In this document: positions 1-7,799 of the stretch, in pieces
Numbering within the stretch: the stretch's first letter is position 1
How the letters are laid out: the number at the start of each line of letters is the position of its first letter
Source of the DNA: Actinomycetes bacterium
GTDB taxonomy: Bacteria > Actinomycetota > Acidimicrobiia > Acidimicrobiales > Palsa-688
Direction: 5' to 3'
Assembly: GCA_021787365.1 (NCBI GenBank)
Contig: JAJYMB010000021.1
Location: 1 to 40,335, forward strand
Length of the DNA stretch: 40,335 nt
The notes under the pieces: generated by a model
Seen by the model: only the letters and a program-made list of their open reading frames with translations
Databases searched by the model: none
What the model was told of the DNA's origin: nothing
Position numbers and translations under genes: made by a program

Positions 1-1
1 A

Positions 2-190
2 GACAACCTGGCGGAAGCCCTGCGGTCCGCCGTCGCCGAGATCGGCCACGAACTGCTGCCTGAGCGCCGCATGCGGGTGGCGGCCCGGGTCGTGAAGCGC
101 AAGATGAGCGGCTATGGGGCAAAGCACTCAGGTGACCACAGCGTCCTGCTGCCCGAACGCCCAGCCGTAAAGGTGCTGGGGGCAACGTGA
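2..190 (+). CDS. IS4-type transposase, C-terminal fragment (cut by window edge)
   Basis: An open frame runs in from the left edge and stops at TGA 188-190, giving 62 residues. The segment RRMRVAARVVKRKMSGYGAK resembles the last conserved part of IS4-type DDE transposases of actinobacteria, where a basic 'VVKRK' stretch follows the catalytic domain. The catalytic DDE residues would lie upstream, outside the window. The stop is followed within a few bases by an apparent IS end (194-245), which supports the identification. Whether the copy is intact cannot be judged. Family assignment rests on recall of short C-terminal motifs, so the exact IS family is uncertain. Confidence 0.55.
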   Translation, partial: DNLAEALRSAVAEIGHELLPERRMRVAARVVKRKMSGYGAKHSGDHSVLLPERPAVKVLGAT

Positions 191-193
191 GCG

Positions 194-245
194 CGGTCCC
201 TAGGCCCCGTACTCCTAAGCGTGTCCCCAGGGGCAAACTGTGACA
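194..245 (+). repeat. IS terminal repeat, right end of the IS4-like element
   Basis: The 20 bases at 211-230 recur inverted at 4072-4091 with one mismatch, and flanking bases also agree (CGGTC..GGCCC on one side, AAACTG..ACA on the other). The copy lies directly downstream of a transposase stop codon, where an IS right end is expected. The exact tip and target duplication were not determined. Confidence 0.55.
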
Positions 246-405
246 TTGTACCTGTGTCGGCGTTGCGTGCCAGCGCCTCCACGGAGCGTGAAACAGCCCG
301 AAGTTGGATCCAGTACAAGCCCCTGACCGGGGACGATTCCCTGCCTTGCACCTGGCGCCACCTTCAGGAGTGGAGGGGTTAATAGGGGCTAGGATCCTGG
401 GCTCC

Positions 406-957
406 ATGACCGAGAGCTCGGCCCCCGTTCCGTCGTCTGTCCGCACTTCCGTCGCAATCAGTCTCAGCAAGGGCATTGGTGAGCTAGTGGGCGCCCAAGT
501 GCAGGTTGTGATTTTCGGGCGCGCTGTCTCCCTCCAGGTTGAACGGGTCACGTCACGGAGACCGCGCCCAGGCGGGATAGCCGAGGTCTTTGCCGACGCG
601 TATTTGCTTGCCTTCGCTCTACGAGACTTACTTCGGGCCGCTGAACTTGTGCACAAATTGGCCGGGGGAACGGCCGTCGAGCAGGCTATTGGAAAGTTTC
701 TCGACGCGGTTCCCGACGTCAAACAAGCCAGGGACGTCCTTGAGCATTTCGATGAGTACCTCGTTGGGAAGGGGAGAGACCCCGCGGCAAGGGGAGACTT
801 CCAGCCGAGCATTACGGACAGGACGGGCGACGGCGTCAGTCTGGAGATAGGGCCTTACCGCATCGATGTGACGCGAGCGAGCGAGGCGGCCTCAAAACTT
901 ACGGTCGCCTTGCTCAGCTTGACCCCGGAGGTGCGTCGCGCAATTGAGGGTCGCTAG
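406..957 (+). CDS. Unknown 183-aa protein
   Basis: I do not recognise this protein. ATG 406 is preferred over an in-frame ATG at 304, because the extra 34 codons would lie next to the IS end and have the composition of non-coding sequence. No strong ribosome binding site is visible. The protein has a Ser/Thr-rich start, a middle stretch that looks helical (about residues 60-110, rich in Ala and Leu), and no cysteine motifs, membrane segment or signal peptide. It sits alone between an IS end and the convergent integrase gene, so its neighbours give no functional hint. Base composition is less GC-biased than the transfer genes. Confidence 0.5.
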   Translation: MTESSAPVPSSVRTSVAISLSKGIGELVGAQVQVVIFGRAVSLQVERVTSRRPRPGGIAEVFADAYLLAFALRDLLRAAELVHKLAGGTAVEQAIGKFLDAVPDVKQARDVLEHFDEYLVGKGRDPAARGDFQPSITDRTGDGVSLEIGPYRIDVTRASEAASKLTVALLSLTPEVRRAIEGR

Positions 958-1024
958 CGACAGGCTCGTCCTCGGCTATGGGGATTGTACGCCTCGTAGA
1001 CATCCCAGAGAGCCCGCAGGGTCC

Positions 1025-2038
1025 CTATAGGCCTAGCTGTGTTGCGGCATTGTCTTGCCAAGCTTCGTGGATTCTCACGTACTGCCCGAGGGTCGCCAAC
1101 GAGCGGTGGCGCGTCTGGTGGGCGATCGCCCGGTCAGACGCCCCCCGTAAGTGCGCGTAGGTGACAAACCCGGCCCGGAGCGAGTGCGCCGAGTAGGGAG
1201 AGGCGTCAATGCCCGCCCGGGCGACGGCCGTTTGCACGAGACGGTTCAGGGCTTCCGGGTTGAGCCGGCGGGGGAGCGCCCGGTTACCCTTGGACACGGG
1301 CCGCAGCAACGGCCCCGAGGTGATGCCCGCCAGCTTGACCCAGGCCTGCACGGCTCGCACCGGGCACCGCTGGGGGTTAGAGGCCCAGGGCAGGACGGCC
1401 AGCTCGGGTTCGGCGCCCTCCTGGTTGGTTTTCGACCTGGGGATGGCCAGCACCAGGCCCTGGGGGTGGGAGTTGAGGTGCTCCACATCGATGGCCACGA
1501 GCTCGGAACGCCGGAGGGCGGCGACGAAGCCGATGAGCAGCATGGCCCGGTCCCGGGCGCCGGCGAGGTCCCGCTCCGGCTGCCGGCCCCGCGTGCGCCA
1601 GGCTTTCCGGTCCGGACAGGCCTCGAGCACGTCGAGCAGCTCCGGCGGCATCAGCGGCGCCGCCTGCTCGGGCGGCGCTCCGTGGGTGCGGCGGATCCCC
1701 TCCCACACCGCGACCACCCGGGGGTTCTCGGTCGGGTCGGGCAGACGGTGGAGGCGGAAGGCGAAGCGCAGCGCCGAGAGCCGCCTCGCCATGGTGCCGA
1801 CCTTTGCCTCGTGGCCCGCCAGGAACACGAGGTAGCGCGACACGGCGGCCGGGTTGCCCCCGAGGGGGTCCTCACCCTCGCCCGCGCACCAGGCGCACCA
1901 CTCGGCCCAGTCGCTCCGGTACCCCCTGAGGGTGTTGGCGGCCCTGGCCGCGGCCACGTAACGCGTCTCGTCGTCGCTAAGGGGGACATCGTCCAGGAGC
2001 GCTAGGGGGTCAGAGGTACGCAAGTGGTCCAAGCTCAC
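1025..2038 (-). CDS. Tyrosine recombinase / site-specific integrase
   Basis: A 337-aa phage-integrase-family recombinase that would cut and rejoin DNA through a 3'-phosphotyrosine. The N-terminal part (about 25-120) fits a SAM-like core-binding domain. The catalytic domain shows all expected residues: Arg176 in ALRRSEL, Lys203 in RSKTNQ, His285 and Arg288 in HSLRAG, His311 in RHRSL and nucleophile Tyr320 in LGQYVR. It starts with GTG 2038-2036, overlapping the stop of the upstream 397-aa gene by 4 bases (GTGA), so translation is probably coupled. It lacks the extra N-terminal arm-binding domain of large phage integrases, so it resembles compact recombinases. A decayed relative lies at 5522-5730. 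Function in integration, excision or resolution is inferred from family only. Confidence 0.9.
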   Translation of the reverse strand: MSLDHLRTSDPLALLDDVPLSDDETRYVAAARAANTLRGYRSDWAEWCAWCAGEGEDPLGGNPAAVSRYLVFLAGHEAKVGTMARRLSALRFAFRLHRLPDPTENPRVVAVWEGIRRTHGAPPEQAAPLMPPELLDVLEACPDRKAWRTRGRQPERDLAGARDRAMLLIGFVAALRRSELVAIDVEHLNSHPQGLVLAIPRSKTNQEGAEPELAVLPWASNPQRCPVRAVQAWVKLAGITSGPLLRPVSKGNRALPRRLNPEALNRLVQTAVARAGIDASPYSAHSLRAGFVTYAHLRGASDRAIAHQTRHRSLATLGQYVRIHEAWQDNAATQLGL

Positions 2039-3228
2039 GGGGGTGTGCCTTGGCGCTGCAGGAGATGGCTTATGAGGTCCACGGTTGCGAGCGCCAGCCA
2101 GAAGTACCAGTCCAAGAACGCCTCGTCGTACCCAGAGATCTGGTCTCCTTGGCGGTGGCGGATGTCGAACCTGTTGGCCAGCTCGAAGAAGGCGCCCTCC
2201 TCCCTGGGGAGCAGTTCAGCCTTGACGAGCGCTCGGTGCTCCTCGACGATCGTGTAAAGCGTCTCCGCCGCCGAACGCTTGTCTTCTCTGGCCGCCCCTC
2301 TGGCGCGGTAGAGCTTGACGGCGTGCCTGACCCTGGCCGGCATGGGGACGTCCTCGCGCCCGGCAAGTGACTCTGCCAGCTCCCCCAGCACCGGGTCCGA
2401 GGTGGCCACGAGCCGGCCCGCGTCGTCGCCTACTTCGGCAAGCCTTAGCGGTACCCCGTAGGCAGCGAAGATACGGTTTATCCTCCACGCGTAGAGCCTT
2501 CGGCCGGGGGCCATGACGTGCTCGGCGAAGTGGAGGCTTTCGCAGCGGCCGCAGTGCCAAGCCCGCCTGGGCCGACGCACTTGGTCGTAGAGGAACTCCA
2601 CGAAGCCGTAGAAGGGCTGTTCCGCCCAGTCGCGGAAGGTCTCAAGCGGCGGCCAGACCCCGAAGAGGTCGGCATGGGTGGCCAATAGCTCCTTGACGGC
2701 GTCGGCCGACCCTGGAGTGTCCGACGACGTATCGCAGGAGACCGGGACGAGGGACGGCAGGTAACCCCTATGGGCGACCTCGTCGATGAGCTCCGCCACT
2801 TCTCGCCGCGCCATGACCCAAGGCGTGGAGACGATGTCCAGCATCTTCTCGTCGTGGTGGTAGGGGCGCCAAGCTGGGCGTTCCGTTGCGGACGCGGAGT
2901 GCTCCACGAGCTCGGCGACCCGCTGCAAGGGGCCTGGGTAAAGCCACTCAGGGTAAGCCTTTGGGGACAGAGCGCGCAGCGGGTTCTGCATAGGGCTCAG
3001 CGAGCCCTTGGGCGGGTCGCGCCTCCATGCCTCGGCGAACCCTTCGGCGAGGGCCGCGTCCACGAAGGCTTCCCCGAGAAGCCAGTGGGCCCGTTCGAAC
3101 ACCATCTGCGGCCCGTCGGCCAGTGAACGCCGCGAGAGGACCACCTTCGCCTCGGAGACGAACAGCTCCCTCGGCCAGGCCAACGTCCAGCTCTCACCGG
3201 CAACGCTCACGGCCAGCGACCCTACCAC
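2035..3228 (-). CDS. Unknown 397-aa protein coupled to the integrase
   Basis: Not recognised. GTG 3228 is preferred because an AGAGG ribosome binding site lies about 7 bases upstream; TTG 3234 would add two residues. The middle holds a CGRCESLHF segment, a single CxxC that could be half a metal site. The C-terminal third has a conserved-looking helical region ending in ELANRFDIRHRQ, then aromatic-rich helices. I recall similar 'ANxFxIRHxxxxQ' ends in unannotated proteins of accessory islands, but cannot name a family. No signal peptide or obvious membrane segment. The 4-base overlap with the recombinase gene means the two are made together, suggesting an accessory role in recombination or a defence role carried with the recombinase. 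Its start region is overlapped by palindromes that look like operators. Confidence 0.7.
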   Translation of the reverse strand: MVGSLAVSVAGESWTLAWPRELFVSEAKVVLSRRSLADGPQMVFERAHWLLGEAFVDAALAEGFAEAWRRDPPKGSLSPMQNPLRALSPKAYPEWLYPGPLQRVAELVEHSASATERPAWRPYHHDEKMLDIVSTPWVMARREVAELIDEVAHRGYLPSLVPVSCDTSSDTPGSADAVKELLATHADLFGVWPPLETFRDWAEQPFYGFVEFLYDQVRRPRRAWHCGRCESLHFAEHVMAPGRRLYAWRINRIFAAYGVPLRLAEVGDDAGRLVATSDPVLGELAESLAGREDVPMPARVRHAVKLYRARGAAREDKRSAAETLYTIVEEHRALVKAELLPREEGAFFELANRFDIRHRQGDQISGYDEAFLDWYFWLALATVDLISHLLQRQGTPP

Positions 3229-3238
3229 TCCCAACCTC

Positions 3239-3274
3239 TATTACATGGGATTCTTACCATTATCCCATGTAATA
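3239..3274. promoter_or_regulatory. Perfect 13-bp inverted repeat (operator candidate)
   Basis: TATTACATGGGAT at 3239-3251 is the exact reverse complement of ATCCCATGTAATA at 3262-3274, with a 10-base centre. It lies immediately upstream of the ribosome binding site of the minus-strand 397-aa gene, so a bound protein would block that operon. The adjacent divergent gene encodes an RHH-type DNA-binding protein, the natural candidate to bind here. Confidence 0.65.
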
Positions 3275-3289
3275 CATGGTATGGGAACC

Positions 3290-3347
3290 CCCCATAGATC
3301 CGCCTAGTGTGTGGTACGTTCATCTATGGGATATCCCCATAGATCCG
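3290..3347. promoter_or_regulatory. Direct repeats and second palindrome upstream of the RHH gene
   Basis: CCCCATAGATCCG occurs at 3290-3302 and again at 3335-3347. The second copy forms the right arm of a palindrome, ATCTATGGG (3322-3330) with CCCATAGAT (3336-3344). The core TATGGG/CCCATA resembles the ATGGGAT core of the neighbouring palindrome at 3239-3274. All are compatible with several binding sites for a small dimeric repressor acting on both divergent genes. Confidence 0.6.
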
Positions 3348-3361
3348 AAAAGGAGAAAGCC

Positions 3362-3874
3362 ATGCCTAGTCGAAGGATCCCAGTGTCGATACCACAGCAC
3401 TTACTTCCCGTTCTCGAGCGGCTGGCGGCGGCCGATGACTCCACGCCCTCAGAATGGATACGACGCGTGATAGAACCGCGGCTCCAGGAGGTCTACCACG
3501 CCGAAGGCGTTGAGCTGGCACCTGCACTCGCATCTGGCTACGTCGGCGTCCAGCTGACACCTAAGAACACCTGGACGCCTGGGATGGACGTCGACGCCTA
3601 CTGGTCAGCCGGGTGCGGCCGCTGGGTTCTCGGCGCGGAAAGCCGCGATTACCCGTACTTAGCTATGGCTGGGCCGAGTGGTGTCATCGAGCATGTTTGG
3701 CACATTGATGGCTGGGTCTTGGACCAGGACACTGGCAAGTACCGCGCTACCGGTGGACGCCTGTGCACGGAGAATGCCGCCGACCCCACGGATGCTGAGG
3801 CGGCCCGCCAGCTGATCGGCACCAGGCTCCAACCTCAACGCAACCCTGTCCGAATCTCTCGCCCCGCTGCCTAG
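3362..3874 (+). CDS. Ribbon-helix-helix N-terminal protein, probable autoregulator
   Basis: A 170-aa protein starting at ATG 3362 behind a good AGGAGA site (3351-3356). Residues 1-45 fit a ribbon-helix-helix fold: a short basic strand (RRIPVSIP) followed by two helices (HLLPVLERLAAADD, then SEWIRRVIEPRL). CopG/Arc-like proteins use the strand to read palindromic DNA. The rest (about 50-170) is rich in Trp, Tyr and Gly (WTPGMDVDAYWSAGCGRWVLG) and is unfamiliar; it may sense a ligand or partner. It is divergent from the integrase operon across about 130 bases packed with palindromes, so I infer that it represses itself and that operon. The RHH call rests on pattern, not on a profile search. Confidence 0.65.
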   Translation: MPSRRIPVSIPQHLLPVLERLAAADDSTPSEWIRRVIEPRLQEVYHAEGVELAPALASGYVGVQLTPKNTWTPGMDVDAYWSAGCGRWVLGAESRDYPYLAMAGPSGVIEHVWHIDGWVLDQDTGKYRATGGRLCTENAADPTDAEAARQLIGTRLQPQRNPVRISRPAA

Positions 3875-3879
3875 CCATT

Positions 3880-4201
3880 GTGACGATGGTGGCCGCTCGG
3901 GGATTGAACGCTAGCCTAGGAGGCCCCAGTCATCCTGAAGCTGTCCTGAAGTGCGAAGTGACGCGTCGTCCCTGGTCACGACCTTGGACTCTTAGGAGCC
4001 CAGATCGCCCGGTGGCGCTGAAACGGAAAGGTCGTCGACCCTCCGACCAGGGCGAACGTGTCAGTTTTCGGCTGGGGACACGTTTAGGAGTAAGGGCCGA
4101 GACCGTGCTCAGCGCTGCCTCCACGACGAGCTGGACAGGCTGCTGGCGAGCCGTACACGGGCCACAGTCCGTCCACTTGGTTTTGTGCAAATATTTGGTC
4201 C
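3880..4201. other. Intergenic region with inverted IS-end copy
   Basis: About 320 bases with no convincing gene. The only structure seen is the inverted IS end at 4059-4105. Short open frames here have no ribosome binding sites and no recognisable motifs. Confidence 0.5.
4059..4105 (-). repeat. Second IS4-like terminal repeat, inverted
   Basis: The reverse complement matches the IS end at 194-245, with a 20-base core (4072-4091 against 211-230) differing at one position. Read from 4059 rightwards it has the same outside-to-inside direction as the first copy read leftwards. No transposase remnant was found to its right, so this is a solo end or the stub of a deleted IS copy. Confidence 0.6.
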
Positions 4202-5176
4202 GTGCCGGACTCCTCGGCCTTGGTGTCGCTCCTTGGCGACTACCTTCCGGCTTGGATCGGAGCCGCCACGGGATTGCGAGCGCTACAGCTGGAGCGGCAG
4301 AAATCCCGCGCAGAGGACTTCGTCACAAAACTGCTTGACGATCCTCGTCTCTCTCCGGAAGCGCTCGTCGAGAGAATGAAGGCAAGTGAGAACGTGTACG
4401 AGCTTGTCCTCGAGGGTCTGGACAGGGCACTCAGTTCCGCAGCGGAGGAGAAGCGTTGGCTGCTCGCAAGAGTTGTCCGGGCCGCCTTCGAGCACCCCGA
4501 CGACGCTCGCCTTGACGACTACGGAGTGCTGCTTCGGACTGTCGGCGGACTGGAGCCATATCACGTACGCGTCCTCGTTACTATCTCGAAGCCGACAGCC
4601 AGTGATCCGCGATACGCAGGCTCTCGATTGGAGGGCGCGAAGTCGACCGGTTTCCTTGAAGTTGACCTTCATGCTGATCAGCGTGACCTTCTCCAGCCGG
4701 TACTCGCGGTTCTGGAGCGCGAAGGGCTCATAACCAACGCCGCTTCTGGAACGTACGGCGGCGGGGTCGCATGGGTCCTGACAAACTACGGTTACCGCCT
4801 CCTCGCCTTTCTCGCGGACCGGTTTGGTGAAGTCGATCTGCGCGCGGCCCATTTCTCGCCGCGCTACGAGGGACCCAGAGAGCCGGGAGGGGTGCCATTC
4901 ATCGCCATTAGGAATATCGGCATCGCGTCGGCGACGCTTCTTGAGGTCGGGCCACTGACAAGGGATGGTTCCGGGTCAGCGCCCAGTTTCCATGACGAGC
5001 CAGAGCTTCCGCTTGAGTTGTTGCCGTTGCAGGAAGCCGCGTTCTACCTCACTTCCGTCAGTGAGAGCGATCGATCTTCATACTTCGTGACGCTCGCCTG
5101 GATTGATGGCACAGGTACCCACAAGGATCAGGCGTTGGTGCAAGGAAGCGAGCCTCGCCCACACCTGGGAGAGTGA
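4202..5176 (+). CDS. Unknown 324-aa protein with possible winged helix
   Basis: I do not recognise the protein with confidence. GTG 4202 is the first start; no clear ribosome binding site precedes it, so the mRNA may be leaderless or the start may lie downstream. Residues about 1-60 begin with a weakly hydrophobic helix and a charged helix. Residues about 65-110 form a helical unit (ELVLEGLDRALSSAAEEKRW). Residues about 165-205 look like a winged helix (LLQPVLAVLEREGLI, then a glycine hairpin and LTNYGYRLLAFL). The C-terminal 110 residues are beta-rich. No catalytic motif is apparent. It sits between mobility remnants and the SIR2 gene, so a role in defence or element maintenance is possible, on context alone. 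Confidence 0.55.
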   Translation: MPDSSALVSLLGDYLPAWIGAATGLRALQLERQKSRAEDFVTKLLDDPRLSPEALVERMKASENVYELVLEGLDRALSSAAEEKRWLLARVVRAAFEHPDDARLDDYGVLLRTVGGLEPYHVRVLVTISKPTASDPRYAGSRLEGAKSTGFLEVDLHADQRDLLQPVLAVLEREGLITNAASGTYGGGVAWVLTNYGYRLLAFLADRFGEVDLRAAHFSPRYEGPREPGGVPFIAIRNIGIASATLLEVGPLTRDGSGSAPSFHDEPELPLELLPLQEAAFYLTSVSESDRSSYFVTLAWIDGTGTHKDQALVQGSEPRPHLGE

Positions 5177-5349
5177 GGACGGTCATTTTCTGAGGGTGGA
5201 GTGTCTCTCAGACGACGGAGATTTGAGCAATAGGGCCAACGGCCTGGAGCTTCAGCGCGAAGCGAGCAAGAGCCTGGAGGACTGCGAGCCTACGCTCCGG
5301 AGCTGGGCATCAGCGTACCGGCGAGGGCAGAGGGTCTCAGCCTACTGAA

Positions 5350-5428
5350 CCCCTAAGGTTCTTGATGTCAAAGGCGCTGGTCAGAAGGCTGAAGAGGTCC
5401 TCATCCCTAAAAACTTCCCCTAAGGTTC
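5350..5428. repeat. 12-bp direct repeat pair
   Basis: CCCCTAAGGTTC occurs at 5350-5361 and 5417-5428, with starts 67 bases apart. The pair lies just left of the integrase remnant (5522-5730). It could be an attachment-site duplication or accessory integrase-binding sites, or chance. Confidence 0.4.
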
Positions 5429-5521
5429 GAAGAGGCCTCACTCGTTCGATCGCGGCTTTGCGCCGGACCACCGAGCATCCTGACGGGCTATCGTCGGCTC
5501 CGTGGGAACGATCCTGCGATG

Positions 5522-5730
5522 GACCTTGAGCAGGTCCGGGCCGACCCCACCGGGGCGGTGCGGGTGGTGGCCGTGTGGGAAGGGGTATCCGCCGCACATA
5601 CGGGAGGCCGTCCGAACAAACGGAGCCCCTCACGCCCCTCCCCGAGCTCCTGGAGGGACGAATGAACTCGCTCATCGCTGGTCAACTCGACCGTATCCCG
5701 AGAGGCAGCCTGGCCCAAAACATGCACCGG
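5522..5730 (+). pseudogene. Decayed tyrosine recombinase fragment
   Basis: Two frames joined by a frameshift near 5583 match the central part of the intact recombinase at 1025-2038. In the first frame DPTGAVRVVAVWEG aligns with DPTENPRVVAVWEG; in the next, IRRTYGRPSEQTEPL continues as IRRTHGAPPEQAAPL, and LPELLEG matches PPELLDV. Two extra bases explain the shift. No catalytic domain follows, so the copy is truncated and dead. It shows that a second recombinase of the same subfamily once occupied this locus. The left limit of homology is unclear. Confidence 0.7.
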
Positions 5731-5952
5731 GCAGCGTATGAGCAGGTGCCCCCCAACGCCCCTGGGTGTCACCTGGCTGGCAACGAATAAGTGTTATGCA
5801 AGTGGCATGCAGCCGAGCGTGGTCGTTGGAACCTGCCACGCCCCGCACTTGAGACGGCGAGGCCGACAGAAACCGGCCGACCGGCCAAAGTTCGGCATTC
5901 GGCACATTGGCGCCGACCAGTTCCAGTCCCGCCCCGCGCACTGGTGGCCCCC

Positions 5953-7749
5953 ATGCCTGAGGTGAGCCGGAGCGACTTACGCCCGGTCATAACCCCGCAG
6001 TTGGCGCTTGCAGCGTCGATGTACCGGGACCGCGGGGTTTATGCCGTCCTAGCGGGTTCGGGGATGTCCACGGCTGCAGGGATCAAGACGGGTTGGGAAC
6101 TCACGAAGCAGCTCGCGGAGCTCGAGGCACAAAAGCTTGACGGGACGGTGCCGGACGACATCGAAGTCTGGTGGTCAGCGAACAAAGGCGTTCCTCTCGA
6201 CTACTCCAACCTCGTGGAAGCGATCGCTCCAGCTATCGGGACGCGGCGCACCCTGCTGGCGTCGATCATCGAGCCTAACGACGACGAGCTGGCGCTTGGA
6301 TTGAAACTACCGACCGCGGCACACCGAGGCCTGGCGGACCTGGTTGTCGCGAGGCACGTAAGGGTTATCCTGACCACGAACTTCGATCGCCTGATCGAGC
6401 AGGCGCTGTCGAGCGTCGGGGTTGACGCCCAAGTCCTGACCGGGCCGGAAGACCTTCCGGGGATGACCCCTGTCCAGCACACGGCATGCACTGTTGTGAA
6501 GCTCCACGGTGACTATGGCCAGGCCAACATCTTGAACACGGCGCGTGAACTGGCGAGCTACCAGGCCAGTTGGTCGTCCTTCGTAGAGCGAGTCCTCCAC
6601 GAGTACGGCCTTGTGACTATTGGCTGGTCGGGGGCCTCCGACGATGCGCTGAGGCGTGCGATCGTTGCCACTTGCGGTCAGTTGTACGGCTGCTTCTTTG
6701 GGGTGCGCGGCGATCTTCACGCAGAGCTTCGCGAGATGGCCGAGGCCGGCATGGCTACGGTGGTCCCAGTGAGGACGGCTGATGAGTTCTTTGACGAGCT
6801 GACGGGGGCGCTCAAGGAGCTCGACCATCAGCCAACTAGGCCGCTGAAGACCGCGACTGTCATTGGTACTACCAAGAGGTTGCTCCAGCAGCGGCGGACG
6901 CTGATCGAGCTGAGGGAGTTCTTATTGCGGGAAGCCCGTCTCCTAAAGGAGCGCCTGGACGCGATCGCCGATCTCGACCCGAATGCCTACCTGGCGGACG
7001 TGGACCGCGTACTTCTCTTGGGAGAACCGGTCGCGGTCGCGCTCGGAGTCGGGGCCTACTACGGGACACCGGCAGAGCACTACATCTGGAACGACGTGTT
7101 CCGCGTGGTGGCGGACCAACCCATGCCGTTGAATATCTTCGGGGGCGCCTGGGTACAGGAACTAGGCCTGCGCAGGCTCCCCGCCGCCATGGCTTTTCAA
7201 GCGGCGCTTTTGGGCGCCTGGGCCGTCGAGGACCTGGACTTCATCACCCTGATGCTCGGCCAGGGAATACGTCACGCCTTCTTCGAGGATGCTTTGGCTG
7301 GCTTTAACTCCATGGCCACGTGCCCCGCATTTGTCGCACTCGCGCCGCCGGAGGTGCTGGACGTCAACGTCTTTGGTCATCCCACCGTAAGGTGTGCGGC
7401 GGACCTCAGCGACAAGATCACCGAGGCGATCCGGGTGAACCTTGAGGATCAGTACCCGGTGCGCTCAGATTTTCGGTTCGCCTCTCAGGACATCGGCTAC
7501 CTGGTTGCCTTGTTGCAGCACGACTGGCACATTGAGAACGGAGTGGCGCCCCATCAGAGGTGGAGCGGCGGGACATTCCAGGGAGGATCGTTCAACACCA
7601 TCGGCGCGTTCATAGACCCACAACCGCCGCCAGCGCCGCGACGGTTCACTGAGCGACTTGGCGCGCTTAGCAGTTCGAGGCTCTTGGCTGCTGGGCTGTT
7701 CGGCGGCGACCCTCGACGCCTTGCTCGCGCACAGCAGGCGGTGGGGTAG
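5953..7749 (+). CDS. SIR2-domain protein, candidate anti-phage NADase
   Basis: A 598-aa protein starting at ATG 5953. The N-terminal 270 residues carry the SIR2 signature: GSGMS at 35-39 (nucleotide-binding loop), TTNFD at 141-145 and KLHGD at 183-187, whose His185 matches the catalytic histidine, followed by VTIGWSG near 221. In bacterial defence proteins such as ThsA, DSR1/2 and SIR2-HerA partners, this domain degrades NAD+ and stops infected cells. The C-terminal 330 residues have no domain I can name; they would be the sensor or oligomerisation part. There is no HerA or TIR neighbour, so it resembles single-gene SIR2 systems. An upstream in-frame extension to 5791 is less likely, because its composition is non-coding and basic. 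The defence role is inferred from family and context. Confidence 0.85.
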   Translation: MPEVSRSDLRPVITPQLALAASMYRDRGVYAVLAGSGMSTAAGIKTGWELTKQLAELEAQKLDGTVPDDIEVWWSANKGVPLDYSNLVEAIAPAIGTRRTLLASIIEPNDDELALGLKLPTAAHRGLADLVVARHVRVILTTNFDRLIEQALSSVGVDAQVLTGPEDLPGMTPVQHTACTVVKLHGDYGQANILNTARELASYQASWSSFVERVLHEYGLVTIGWSGASDDALRRAIVATCGQLYGCFFGVRGDLHAELREMAEAGMATVVPVRTADEFFDELTGALKELDHQPTRPLKTATVIGTTKRLLQQRRTLIELREFLLREARLLKERLDAIADLDPNAYLADVDRVLLLGEPVAVALGVGAYYGTPAEHYIWNDVFRVVADQPMPLNIFGGAWVQELGLRRLPAAMAFQAALLGAWAVEDLDFITLMLGQGIRHAFFEDALAGFNSMATCPAFVALAPPEVLDVNVFGHPTVRCAADLSDKITEAIRVNLEDQYPVRSDFRFASQDIGYLVALLQHDWHIENGVAPHQRWSGGTFQGGSFNTIGAFIDPQPPPAPRRFTERLGALSSSRLLAAGLFGGDPRRLARAQQAVG

Positions 7750-7799
7750 TTGGCTCGTCCTCGCTGCTGGCTTCTGACAGCAGGAGGCCAGATCAGCAG

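Noticed and set aside
1151..2005. 284-residue plus-strand frame opposite the integrase
   Set aside because: The integrase strand shows complete catalytic motifs. The opposite frame is His/Gly/Arg-rich with no motif, as expected for a GC-rich shadow.
4283..4852. 189-residue minus-strand frame
   Set aside because: It is antisense to the 324-aa gene. The plus frame has better composition and continuous secondary-structure-like pattern; still, this pair is less certain than other shadows.
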